Source: JAKAIY01 sp963809385
Lineage (GTDB): Bacteria > Chloroflexota > Ktedonobacteria > Ktedonobacterales > JADMIN01
Direction of reading: 5' to 3'
Length of the DNA: 64,000 nt
NCBI GenBank assembly: GCA_963809385.1
Contig: CAWEJL010000006.1
Span: forward strand, 62,001-126,000
Numbering within the stretch: position 1 is the first letter of the stretch; each line of letters starts with the position of its first letter. Position numbers and translations under genes: made by a program. Positions 25,980 through 34,546 of the stretch are shown piece after piece. The notes beneath the pieces were generated by a model. It saw nothing but the letters and a program-made list of their open reading frames with translations. It had not been told where the DNA came from and searched no databases.

Positions 25980-26504
25980 ATGACGCACAGGCTCATGTCG
26001 AAATCGCAGTTGTTAGAGACGATGCGCGCGCAGCGCCAGCAATGGGAGGAGACGCTGTTCGCGATTGGCGAAGATCGCATGACGCAGCCCGGGCTGAATG
26101 GAGACTGGTCCGCCAGGGATATCGTGGCGCACACGACCACCTACGAGCGCTGGCTGCTGGAGTGGCTGGACGCGACGGCGCGCGGCGAGTCCGCGCGGCC
26201 ATCCGTGCTGGACGACAGCGACGCGGCGCGGCGTGATCGCGCCGCGCACAAGCTGACGCTGGCCTTTCCGCTCGATCTGGTGCTGGGGGATTCCTGGCTC
26301 ACATTTGAGCGGCTGAGTCTGGCGGTCGAGCGGCTCTCTGAGAATGACCTGGAGGATGTGAGCCGGGCGCCGCAGTTCGTCCAGCGGCGTTGGGACGGCA
26401 AGACCACGCTCTGCCAAGCGATCGCCAGCCTGACCTACGAGCACTATCAGGAGCACCTGCCCGCATTGCGCGCCTGGGCGTGTGAGACGGCCTGCGCGGG
26501 CTGA
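25980..26504 (+). CDS. DinB/ClbS-like four-helix bundle protein, paralogue 1
   Basis: 174 residues, all-helical. Conserved segments are KSQLLETMRAQRQQWEETLFAIGEDRMTQPG, WSARDIVAHTTTYERWLLEWL (the family His in IVAH), PSVLDDSDAARRD and LTYEHYQEHLPALRAW (second His). This resembles the ClbS/DfsB and DinB/YfiT superfamily, whose metal- or ligand-binding members include self-resistance and thiol-transferase proteins. Cytoplasmic. ATG at 25980, GGGGAG about 8 nt ahead. It is preceded by two operator-like palindromes and followed by a strong hairpin terminator. A close paralogue with the same promoter architecture is directly downstream, so this is a tandem duplication including the control region. 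The substrate is unknown; the operators suggest induction by a small molecule or stress. Confidence 0.82.
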   Translation: MTHRLMSKSQLLETMRAQRQQWEETLFAIGEDRMTQPGLNGDWSARDIVAHTTTYERWLLEWLDATARGESARPSVLDDSDAARRDRAAHKLTLAFPLDLVLGDSWLTFERLSLAVERLSENDLEDVSRAPQFVQRRWDGKTTLCQAIASLTYEHYQEHLPALRAWACETACAG

Positions 26505-26534
26505 CATCGCCCACCCTCATACCTCATCGTAGAT

Positions 26535-26571
26535 ATGACGCCAGCGCCACTATCAGTGGCGCTGGCGTCAT
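26535..26571 (+). terminator. Hairpin terminator after DinB paralogue 1
   Basis: A 16-bp perfect stem (ATGACGCCAGCGCCAC and its inverse) with a 5-nt loop TATCA, 31 nt after the stop codon. The sequence after it (CGCGTTCATT) has only a short T-rich stretch. Confidence 0.8.
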
Positions 26572-26630
26572 CGCGTTCATTCGCCTGTGGCGGCTTGCGC
26601 CTATCTCCAGCAATCTGAGCGCGCCTGATA

Positions 26631-26659
26631 TAACCAGCAACACGCATCTTGACAGGTTA
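26631..26659 (+). promoter_or_regulatory. Operator-like palindrome O1 of DinB paralogue 2
   Basis: 29 bp, TAACCAGCAA...TTGACAGGTTA. As in paralogue 1, TTGACA (26649-26654) is the -35-like hexamer inside the right half. Confidence 0.78.
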
Positions 26660-26677
26660 GATTATGACAGGTACACT
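26649..26677 (+). promoter_or_regulatory. Predicted promoter of DinB paralogue 2
   Basis: TTGACA (26649-26654), 17-nt spacer, TACACT (26672-26677). The -35 overlaps O1 and O2 begins 3 bp after the -10, a typical repressor layout. Confidence 0.65.
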
Positions 26678-26679
26678 GC

Positions 26680-26708
26680 TAACCAGCGAAGATGCCAATA
26701 GAAGGTTA
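26680..26708 (+). promoter_or_regulatory. Operator-like palindrome O2 of DinB paralogue 2
   Basis: 29 bp, TAACCAGCGA...AGAAGGTTA, starting 49 bp after its O1 and ending 30 bp before the ATG. Confidence 0.75.
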
Positions 26709-26738
26709 TCTCGCTCGTGACGGAATGGAGCGCGAACG

Positions 26739-27270
26739 ATGGCTGATGAGGCGATGACCAAGGCGCGGTTCCTCAAGACGATGCGCGCCGAGCGGCGACA
26801 GTGGGAGGAGACGATCACGGCGGTGGGCGAGGAGCGAATGACGCTGCCCGGGTTCGCGGGCGTGTGGTCCGTCAGGGATGTGGTGGCGCATATCACGGCC
26901 TACGAGCGCTGGCTGCTGGAGCGGCTAGAGGCGGCGGCGCGGGGCGAGGAAGCGGCGCCTTCCGTGCTGGATGACGGCGATATGGAGCGGCGCAACCTGG
27001 CGGCGCACGAGCTGACGCGCGGCCTCTCGCTAGCTGAGGTCCAGGCGGAGGCGCAGCGCGTGTGGAGCGGGCTGATGAAGGTAGCCGAGCGCGCATCGGA
27101 GGCGGAGCTGATCGAGCCGAGATCGCGCGCCGGCGTTCGTCAGGCGCCACTGGGGCAGCGATACCCCCCTCTGGCAAGGAATCGCCAACCTGACCTACGA
27201 GCACTACGCGGAACACTTGCCCGACTTCCGCGCCTGGGCTGGCGAGACGGCTTCAGCTTCCGCGAGCTGA
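26739..27270 (+). CDS. DinB/ClbS-like four-helix bundle protein, paralogue 2, one frameshift
   Basis: Same family as the upstream gene: RFLKTMRAERRQWEETITAVGEERMTLPG, WSVRDVVAHITAYERWLLERL and PSVLDDGDMERRN align almost without gaps. After ELIEP the open frame diverges. A one-base shift near 27119 restores the matching C-terminus (RAPAFVRRHWG...NLTYEHYAEHLPDFRAW) up to the stop at 27268-27270. The uncorrected frame would instead run to 27446 through the family B repeat. ATG at 26739, GGAATGGAG upstream. The function is presumably the same type as paralogue 1 but with diverged ligand residues. Keeping both operators suggests that both copies answer to the same regulator. Confidence 0.8.
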
Positions 27271-27313
27271 CCGCCAGCGATGCGACAGCGCGCGGGCCGT
27301 CTCAGCCCATCCC

Positions 27314-27420
27314 CCGGCGGGTAAACCCGCAGCGAAGCCCCCATGGCGGGAACCCGGAACCCGCATGGGGGCTTCGCTGCGCTCGCCTGTGGTCGCGAAG
27401 GCCGCCTGCGCGGCCTGGGC
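27314..27420. repeat. Family B repeat, variant core
   Basis: Strong hairpin: CAGCGAAGCCCCCATG with CGGG pairs with CCCG plus CATGGGGGCTTCGCTG, loop AACCCGGAA. Followed by CGCTCGCC and a GGCCGCCTGCGCGGCC palindrome. Near-copy of 9242-9325 in inverse orientation. Confidence 0.75.
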
Positions 27421-27457
27421 GCGGCGCGGCGGGGAGTCTGCGCTAGGCAGGCTTGGC

Positions 27458-27495
27458 GGCGGCGAGAGCCGCGCCTAGGGGCGGCTCTCGCCGCC
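27458..27495 (+). terminator. Perfect 15-bp hairpin
   Basis: GGCGGCGAGAGCCGC (27458-27472) pairs with 27481-27495 across an 8-nt loop. No T-tract follows. Probable terminator between DinB paralogue 2 and the protease gene, or part of the adjacent repeat. Confidence 0.55.
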
Positions 27496-27617
27496 AGCCG
27501 GCTTGACCAGCCCGGCCATCCCTAGCCACACGGCCTACTCTGCGCGCGCTATCTGCTATAATCGGGGCGGTCTGGCCGCGATGATCCGTGCGGGGATGGG
27601 CGTCTCATCCACCCGGC

Positions 27618-27660
27618 GCGACCTCACCGCCAGCCCCGCTCCCACAGGGAGAGAGGGAAC
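27618..27660. repeat. Degenerate family A repeat
   Basis: GCGCGACCTCACCGCCAG...CTCCCACAGGGAGAGAGGGA, a diverged copy ending 26 bp before the protease start codon. Confidence 0.5.
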
Positions 27661-27685
27661 GTCTGTCACGCAGGGAGGAAGCCCC

Positions 27686-29864
27686 ATGAAACCCACCGCG
27701 AGGCCCAACGCGAGGCCCAACGCACAGCGCATGGCGGGCGCGTTGCTCGCCTTCACGCTGCTCGTCGCGCTCGCTGGCTGCGACGGGTCGTTCTGGGCTT
27801 CCAGCCCGCGTGCGCCCGTGGTTGGCCCTGGCTGTCCCGCGTGGACGGCGGGGCAGAGCCAGCCTAACATCGCGCCGCCCAGCGCGACCGATCCCGCCTC
27901 GCTGGCTCAGTATAACGCGCAGCTTGTCAGCCAGACCATCCGCCCAGTCACCAATCCCTACGCGCTGACGCAGCGACTGGCCACCCACCAGAAGAGCCGT
28001 ATCGCCTGCACAGCGACGACCACGCCCAATGACGAGCAGGTGGGCGATGAACGCTCCTTCTGGGTCATCAACGCCAGCCAGAGCGGCTACCACCGCATTC
28101 ACGCCCGGCTGGACTACGTGACGCCGCTGCTCTACGTCTACGTGCAGGATGGCGTCAATGTGGACGGGCTGGCGCTGAAGAACGCCGCTGACCAGTTCGA
28201 GGCGACAATCTACGACGCGGATCGCGCGGCATTTGGCCAGCAGTGGAGCCTCGGCCCGAATCACGACGCGCATCTCACGCTGCTCAACACCACCGGCCTT
28301 GGCCCAATTGGCGGCTACTTCTCGTCAGGTGATGAATATCCCAGCGTCATCAACCCGTTCTCGAACCAACGGCAGATGCTCTACCTGAATCTCAGCGGCG
28401 GCGCGGTTCCTGGCTCACTGGCATATCAGGCGACGCTGGCCCACGAGTTCCAGCACATGATTCACTGGTGGGCGCGTCCAGGTGATCCCTCGTGGGTCAA
28501 TGAGGGCATGTCCATGATGGCGCAGCGGATCAACAATCTCTCGACGCAGGGGATCGAGCGCGCGTGGCTGAACGCCCCGCAAACGCCGCTGGTCAATGGC
28601 TGGTCGGACAACGCGGCGGCCAATCAGGCGCGCTATGGCGTCTCCTATGCCTTCATGGAGTATCTCTACGAGCGCTACGGCGGCGCGGCGTTCCTGCGCG
28701 CTTTCATGGCGGACAAGAAGCAGACCCCGCAGGCGCTCGACGACGCGCTCGCCCATCAGAAGTCACACGACCGCTTCAACGACGCCTACGCCAATTTCAT
28801 TCTGGCCGCGCTGCTGAACGATCCCACAATCGGGCGCGGCGTCTACAGCTTCTCCGCGTTCCCCAACGAGCGCGCGCGGCTAACCGGGACGATCTCCACG
28901 TACCCCTACGCCAGCGCGCAGGAGTCGCTGCCGCAGTACGGCGCGGCCTACTATGACGTGCGCCCGAACAGCGACCAGAGCGGCCCGCGCACACTGACGA
29001 TCAACATCGCCGGCGCGCCCACCACCACGATCCTGCCCAACACCCCGTATGGCGGGGCGTCATCGGAGTGGTGGAGCAACAGCGGCGACAACATGGATTC
29101 CACGCTCACGCGGGCGCTCGATCTGACGCAGGCGAACGCGACCCCCACGCCGAGGCCTTCGCCCAAGTCGACGCCCAAGGCGACACCCAAAGCCACACCG
29201 GGCAAGACACCTACGCCAGCGCCGACGGCCACGCTCGCTCCCACCGCGAAGCCGCAAGCCGGTCATCATGACCTTCGAGGCCTGGTACAGCCTGGAGCAA
29301 AACTTCGACTACACCTACGTCGAGGCCTCCACCGACAACGGCGCCACCTGGACCGCGCTGCCAGCGACGACCGCGACGAACAGCAACCCGAACGGCAGAA
29401 ACAGCGGCCACGGTATCACCGGCGTGAGTGGCGGCGGCGATACGCCGCAGTGGACGCAGGAGTCGGTGGACCTGAGCGCCTACACGGGCAAGAAGATCCT
29501 GCTGCGCTTCGAGACGGTGACCGACGACGCCACGCATCAGGCGGGCTTCGCCCTCGACAACCTCAGCATTCCGGCCATCAACCTCACGGACGACGCCTCC
29601 ACTGGTGACGCCTGGTCCTCCAACGGCTGGGTGCGCTCGAACAACATCCTGCCGCAAAGCTGGATCGTCCAGGCGGTCGCCTTCCATTCCGGCAAGACCG
29701 CGCCGACCATCGAGCGGGTCACGATGAATAGCGTCACTGGCGCGGGCAGCGTCACCTTCAGCGATTTCGGCGGCGCGGTGACGCACGTTGAGCTGGCGAT
29801 CACGCCGGTTACCTACGGAGGCTACGCGCCCGCGCCCTATCAGCTGACGGCGTCGGCGGTATAG
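27686..29864 (+). CDS. Secreted zinc metallopeptidase lipoprotein, one frameshift
   Basis: The signal peptide has lipobox LAGC (Cys32). The metallopeptidase domain (about 130-470) carries HEFQHMIHW at residues 253-261 and a downstream WVNEGMS about 15 residues later, whose Glu fits the third zinc ligand of gluzincin-type enzymes. After a Lys/Thr/Pro linker comes a beta-sandwich (MTFEAWYSLEQNFDYTYVEASTDNGATWTAL...) like the immune-inhibitor-A C-terminal domain, in another frame. The break lies near 29255-29265, just after the Pro-rich linker. Rejoined length is about 725 residues. It is likely membrane-anchored and degrades extracellular protein. ATG at 27686 follows AGGGAGGAAGCCCC. The family resembles the Chloroflexi peptidase group with HEFQH, not a classic M6 enzyme. 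Confidence 0.83.
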
Positions 29865-29963
29865 CGCGGACCGAGCGGCCACCCCTTCTTCGCGCGCGGA
29901 GAAGGGGGCGATGAGCGGGGAGCCTCGCGCACGGCCAGGCGCTGGGGCGAGTTGGTGGCCCCG

Positions 29964-31855
29964 TTAGCCCGCGAGCTCGGCGCGGATCTGGCGGAGCTGC
30001 TCGGCGGGCAGGATGTGGAAGGATACCAGCAGCGTCTCCAGGTCGTTATCCATGCCCGACGCCGCCAGCTCCTGCTTGACGCGTCCCAGCGAGGCGATCT
30101 GCTGGGGGCTGACCAGACCGCGACTGACGAGCAGCGCGGCGAGGAGTTGATCGGAGCTGAGGAACTTGAACATCAGCGCAAGGTCGCCCAGCTTACGGTG
30201 CATGTTAACACCCGCCAGCATCGCCTGGATGCCCCTCAGCGCTTCCAGCTTGCCTGGCGTGAGCAGCGCGCCATCTACCAGGACGCCACCAAGAGCGGTC
30301 TCCGTTGGGGTCGAGACCATCATCGCGCGTGAGGGAGGAGTCTCATTTGGCTCGGCGCCCAGTTGCGAGCGGGGTGGAATATAGGCGGGTGGCGGCGGTG
30401 GGGTAGGGACAGGCCCGCGCATGGTTTCCCAGGCGTCACTGGGCGTGGATGGCTGAGGCGCGCGCGCGGACTGGGGCCGCTGGAAGTTTACCTCCGGGAC
30501 GACGCCGGTTGGGGCTTCGCTCTCATCGTCAGGCGGCGACCAGGCGTCTTGAAAAGCGGGAGCGCTTGGCGGCGAGTATGGCGGCGGCGACATAGGACCG
30601 TAGTCAGGCGCGAAATCGAAGTTATCGGGGTCGGAATCAAACCGCCCGCCGAACCCTGGCTGGGCGAGAGAGCCGCCAGCCCCCCACGGAGGAACGCTGG
30701 ACGGGGCGCCCTGCGGATACCGCGATGGGGCGCCCTGCGGATACCCGAGGGCGTCGCTCTGCGGAAAGCCTGGCGGAAAGCCTGGCGGAAAGCCTGGCCC
30801 GGGGCGCCTATTGGCGCGCTGTTCCACGCCGGCCACTGCGACGCCGGAGAGCCCGCGGCGGGGTTGGCCTGGGCATAAGGCGGCTGGGACGCGGGCGCGG
30901 GCGCCTGGGCGCCGAATGGGTTAGCCTCATATGGCTGGGCGAAGGGCGATGACCCCGGGCCGAAGGGGTTCGACGGCGTGGGATTGGCGAAGGGGCTCGC
31001 GCCGGGCGGCGCGTAGGGCGGGACGCCAGGCGGCGGGTTGGAGGGGTCGAATGGGGTCGTCTCCATCCGCGCGCTGATCTGCGGCGGCGCGGGACTCATT
31101 GCCCCCACTGGGCCGTACGTGCCGTAGCCGCCGAGATGGGCTGGGGGCATGCCCTGATTGGGCAGCGACTGAACGGGCGGGAAGCCACCCGAAGCGGGCT
31201 GGTCGAGCGGCGTGACCAGAGGCGATACGCCCAGCGGGGCGAAGCCGCCCCAGCTCGCGGGCGCGGTGGTGGGCGGCGCGCCTGGCCCGTTGAAGAGGTG
31301 GCCATTCTGGGTGGTGAAGGGGGTGGGGGCGATGCCCAGTGCGGCGCCGAGCGGCTGGATGCCACCGTTGGGGTTGTAGCTGACGCCATTCGCTGGGTCC
31401 CCGCCCTGCGCGCCTTGCGCGCCATGCAGAGGGACGCGCTGGCGCACGCCGTCAATGATGCGCTGGAACTCGTGAACACCGCGCGCTTCTACATCAGCGA
31501 TGGCGCGGGCGGAAGGCTCATAATCGAGATCGAGGTCGCCGTGGGGGGTAATGAAGCGAAACGTCATCACCTGGATAGCGCGGCCACGGCGCTGGGCGTC
31601 GAGCGCGACCCAAAATTCGCGCCGTCCGGCGGTAGCGGCGCCGAGGTCTACCAGGACGAGGGCCACAAGCTGCTTGCTGAGGGTGTCGAAGAGCTCGACG
31701 GGCGTGCGCGCGGAGCGGACATCGTAGCCAGCCATGCGAAGCTGCGAGAGCAGAGGGACTGCGATGGCGTCATCGCGCTCATAAAGCGTAATGAGCGGCG
31801 CGGAGCCGCTAGAGTTCTGCTCCAAAGGAGACCCTCGAAAAGTGGCCTGTGTCAT
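29964..31855 (-). CDS. Receiver-like protein with long Pro/Gly linker and helical C-terminus, one frameshift
   Basis: Residues about 20-135 look like a degenerate receiver (PLITLYERDDAIAVPLLSQLRMAGYDVRSARTP..., then VALVLVDLG where the phospho-Asp would be). A roughly 330-residue Pro/Gly/Ala-rich disordered linker follows. Then comes a compact helical domain (GVLVDGALLTPGKLEALRGIQAML...QQIASLGRVKQELAASG) resembling the MshEN/GSPII_E N-terminal bundle found in ATPase and c-di-GMP proteins. The linker joins two frames with the break near 30803, beside three 12-bp tandem repeats, so a copy-number or homopolymer error is likely. The ribosome site upstream of ATG 31855 is weak. Role unknown; the architecture suggests a scaffold or signal relay. 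Confidence 0.65.
30761..30796. repeat. Three tandem 12-bp repeats in coding sequence
   Basis: GCGGAAAGCCTG three times, encoding Pro-Gly-Phe-Pro repeats on the minus strand. A nearby direct repeat of about 19 bp (GGGGCGCCCTGCGGATAC) occurs twice between 30700 and 30746. Confidence 0.85.
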
Positions 31856-32279
31856 GGCGAATCGCAGCTCCCACGTGTTAGAGACGGGCGCTCGAAGCTA
31901 GGGGGTGTGCTTCATAGAACGTTCGCTGAAGCAGGCGGCTTTGGCTGCAACCGCAGTATACCATAAGGTACCATACCCGTCACCGCCTGACACTCCCCGT
32001 CACCGATATGGACTAGTGTTGATTTTCCTGGTCACGTATCAGAACCAATATGCCTAGACCGCCCCGTCTATGATGCGGCGCCGCTGAGCGAGAACGCATG
32101 TGCGAAATGGACTATAGCGTCGCTTGCTCCTATCACCTGGCGACACTGAGCGCCAGGAGCGATGCGGGCGGGAATGCCGGGCCAGCGCCCGAAACCCTGG
32201 CGCTGGCCACGACGCACCCAACGCGCGTTGGCAAAGTCGCGAACCGAGTCGCGGCGACGGCGCCTGATGGGAGGCTATA
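31856..32279. other. Divergent intergenic region
   Basis: 424 bp between the receiver-like gene and a lipoprotein gene. It contains a GGTACC palindrome near 31970 and a 10-bp direct repeat CCCGTCACCG at about 31977 and 31999. Promoters for both flanking genes are expected; none could be fixed. Confidence 0.4.
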
Positions 32280-33620
32280 TTGGCAGCGTTACAAACGCAT
32301 GGGCGGCGTCCGCGGCGCTGGGTGAGCTGGGGCGCCAGCGTGGCGAGCGCGCTCGCGGTCACTCTGGCGATTGGCGGATGCGCGCCGGGCGATGGCGGCC
32401 CGCTCTCGACACCACCGCCCACCGCGGCCGTCTGTACGAGCCGCGCCGAGACGACAGCGCAGGCCCGTGTGGTCGCGCAGCAGCTTAACGGGCAAATCGG
32501 AAGCGCGGCGGACACCGCGTTGAGCGCTTTCGCCTATCCGCTCGGCCTGCCCAACGAAGACTTCATCGTGAGCATCGGCAACCTGCCGCATCCCGGTTAT
32601 AGCGTCTTCTCACCCGACGGCGCATACCTGGCGACCAACGTGCTTCTCGAAGGTCCGAACATCGTCAGCGCCTATCCGTACGTCGTCAATACCCTGACGC
32701 ATGCCGCCACGCGGATTCCCGTGCCCACCACGCTCAATGTGGACGGCGCATACTATAATGAGTGGCTCCGCGAGCGCAGCCTGACCTGGGTGGACGACCA
32801 CACACTGGTCTTCTTCGCTGGCGCCAACACGAATACCACCATTGTGAACGGGTCACAGGGCACACGCGTCTTCATCTACGACATCACTACACACGCAGTT
32901 CATGCGCTTTCCAACATCACCGCCGCCGCTGGCGGTATCGCGCGCTGTGGCGTTCTGTACTACCAGGAAGTGACGCCGCTGGCTCCGTTCGGCCCGGAAG
33001 GCTGGATGAGGGGCAAGGTGTTCCTGCACCGCTATGATCTGGTGACGCACAGTGAGATTGGCGTACCAATCACGCTGGGTGAGACGTTCGGCTTTGGCGG
33101 AGCGGAGAGCCACTTTGACGGCCCTGGCTGGGACGTCTCGGCGGATGGGCGGCGGCTGGTCTACCAGGAGACGCGCGTAAGCGCCACAACCGACCGACTG
33201 GTGATGACCTCGCGGTTCATCAGCGCCAACCCGGATGGCAGCCACGCGGCGCGCATTCTCGTGACCGCCGCTCCCAGCGTGACGATGTTGATCGCGATCT
33301 CGCCGACCATGCAGCTGGTCGCCGCTACCGATGGCGATGTGGAGGCGCTCACCGATCCGGGGACGCCCGCGACGCCCTCAGCCGCGATGACGGTGGCCGG
33401 TAGTACCGCGGCTGGCAGCTCCGCCGAATTCTTCTCGATTGTCGGAACCGTGCTGCCCGCCTGGACGGCTGGCGATAATTTCTTCGCCTCACAGGCCGAT
33501 CCAACCGCGATCAATGGCATAGGCTCCACGATCTACACCTACCATTTCGACGGCGGGGGAACGGGCGCCGCGACCGCCGCCAGAACGGGCGCGACGTACC
33601 CCGCCACCCTGACCCCCTGA
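32280..33620 (+). CDS. Lipoprotein with WD40/PD40-like beta-propeller
   Basis: 446 residues. Signal peptide and lipobox (AIGGC) lead to a Pro/Thr linker and a propeller-like body with recurring FSPDGAYLAT, DVSADGRRLVYQE and ISPTMQLVAATDG strands typical of TolB/PD40 repeats. Cysteines near residues 225 and 52 might pair outside the cell. I set the start at TTG 32280, because GGGAGG lies 6 nt upstream and the hydrophobic signal peptide begins directly after it; no ATG or GTG in this frame fits. It is predicted to be anchored at the outer face of the membrane, ligand unknown. A perfect 17-bp hairpin ends the unit 37 bp after the stop. Confidence 0.78.
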   Translation: MAALQTHGRRPRRWVSWGASVASALAVTLAIGGCAPGDGGPLSTPPPTAAVCTSRAETTAQARVVAQQLNGQIGSAADTALSAFAYPLGLPNEDFIVSIGNLPHPGYSVFSPDGAYLATNVLLEGPNIVSAYPYVVNTLTHAATRIPVPTTLNVDGAYYNEWLRERSLTWVDDHTLVFFAGANTNTTIVNGSQGTRVFIYDITTHAVHALSNITAAAGGIARCGVLYYQEVTPLAPFGPEGWMRGKVFLHRYDLVTHSEIGVPITLGETFGFGGAESHFDGPGWDVSADGRRLVYQETRVSATTDRLVMTSRFISANPDGSHAARILVTAAPSVTMLIAISPTMQLVAATDGDVEALTDPGTPATPSAAMTVAGSTAAGSSAEFFSIVGTVLPAWTAGDNFFASQADPTAINGIGSTIYTYHFDGGGTGAATAARTGATYPATLTP

Positions 33621-33656
33621 GCGCCGTCTGATGTGACGCGGCAGGCGCGGGGATAT

Positions 33657-33702
33657 GGAGCCGCCCGGCTGGGGGAGGATATCTTCCCAGCCGGGCGGCT
33701 CC
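33657..33702 (+). terminator. Perfect 17-bp hairpin
   Basis: GGAGCCGCCCGGCTGGG (33657-33673) pairs with 33686-33702 across a 12-nt loop. It lies 37 bp after a stop codon; CTCGCGG follows, not a T-tract. Confidence 0.75.
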
Positions 33703-33905
33703 TCGCGGTATACGCCTCGAACGGCGCATGCGGCGGATTCGGGGGTGGGCGCTGTTGGGCGAGTCAGCGCTGGGTCAATCACGCCCGCCACACAGTTATG
33801 AGCGCTGGTGGAGCGCCCACATCACAATCAATTCCTGAGCAGACACACCGGACGGCGCACCGGACAACGAACGCATCATCATCGTGAGACAGCTATCGTA
33901 TGAAT

Positions 33906-34391
33906 CTATAAGTCCTTGTAATATCGAACCAGCGGTAAGCCCGTATATCCCGCTTTCTCATACGACCGCCGGGCGGGCGCGTGGCCCGGATCGCCGCCAG
34001 TCGCGACGACCGCCAGCCGCACGCCGCGCTCCTTCATCCGCTCGAGAACATAGGTGTTCAGCGCCGTGCCAATGCCGCGATTCTGATAATCGGGGTGTAC
34101 CGCCAGCAAGTCCACCTCCCCAGTCCGCTCCTCAAGGTCCACCTCATAGGCGATGAACCCGGTGATCGTTCCGTCCACCTCCGCGACCAGCACGGTCATC
34201 GCGTAGTCATCCGCGCATACCTCCTCAACCCGATGTCGTTGCTGGCTTCGCCAATCGGGATAGAGCAACGGGTAGATTTCGGCCCCCAAGACGTTCCGGA
34301 ACGACGCGAACACCGGCTCCCACGCCGCTACCGCCAATTGCGCCAGCGTCTCGATATCATCACTGGAAACGGGCCGTATCACGAGATTCAT
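33906..34391 (-). CDS. GNAT-family N-acetyltransferase
   Basis: About 161 residues. The GNAT fold is seen in LVIRPVSSDDIETLAQL at the N-terminus, VLVAEVDGTITGFIAYEVD, then the acetyl-CoA site VDLLAVHPDYQNRGIGTAL (Q-x-x-G-x-G/A motif) and ARRSYEKAGYTGLPLVRYYKDL at the end. It transfers acetyl from acetyl-CoA to a small molecule or protein amine; the substrate is not predictable. I chose the second ATG (34391) because CAAAGG lies 6 nt ahead, while the ATG at 34397 would overlap that site. It is convergent with the lipoprotein gene at 32280 and on the same strand as the P-type ATPase. Confidence 0.9.
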   Translation of the reverse strand: MNLVIRPVSSDDIETLAQLAVAAWEPVFASFRNVLGAEIYPLLYPDWRSQQRHRVEEVCADDYAMTVLVAEVDGTITGFIAYEVDLEERTGEVDLLAVHPDYQNRGIGTALNTYVLERMKERGVRLAVVATGGDPGHAPARRSYEKAGYTGLPLVRYYKDL

Positions 34392-34499
34392 GCTCATCCT
34401 TTGCTATATTTCCGCTATCCCAATCGGCCACCGCTAGCTCGATAGCTCGACTGGTTCTCGCGCATATTGCGTCGCGCACCGTCGTATTCTAGCTCACCG

Positions 34500-34531
34500 C
34501 CCCGCTCCGTGCGCCGGCCATGAATGGCATC
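34500..34531. repeat. Family C repeat copy
   Basis: CCCCGCTCCGTGCGCCGGCC followed by ATGAATGGC; an inverse-oriented partial match of the unit at 4801 and 58747. Located just after the P-type ATPase stop. Confidence 0.6.
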
Positions 34532-34546
34532 GCGCCACCGCGCCCG

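Noticed and set aside
26739..27446. DinB paralogue 2 as a longer protein with a new C-terminus
   Set aside because: After ELIEP the frame loses all similarity and runs into a repeat; one-base correction restores the family C-terminus and a stop at 27270.
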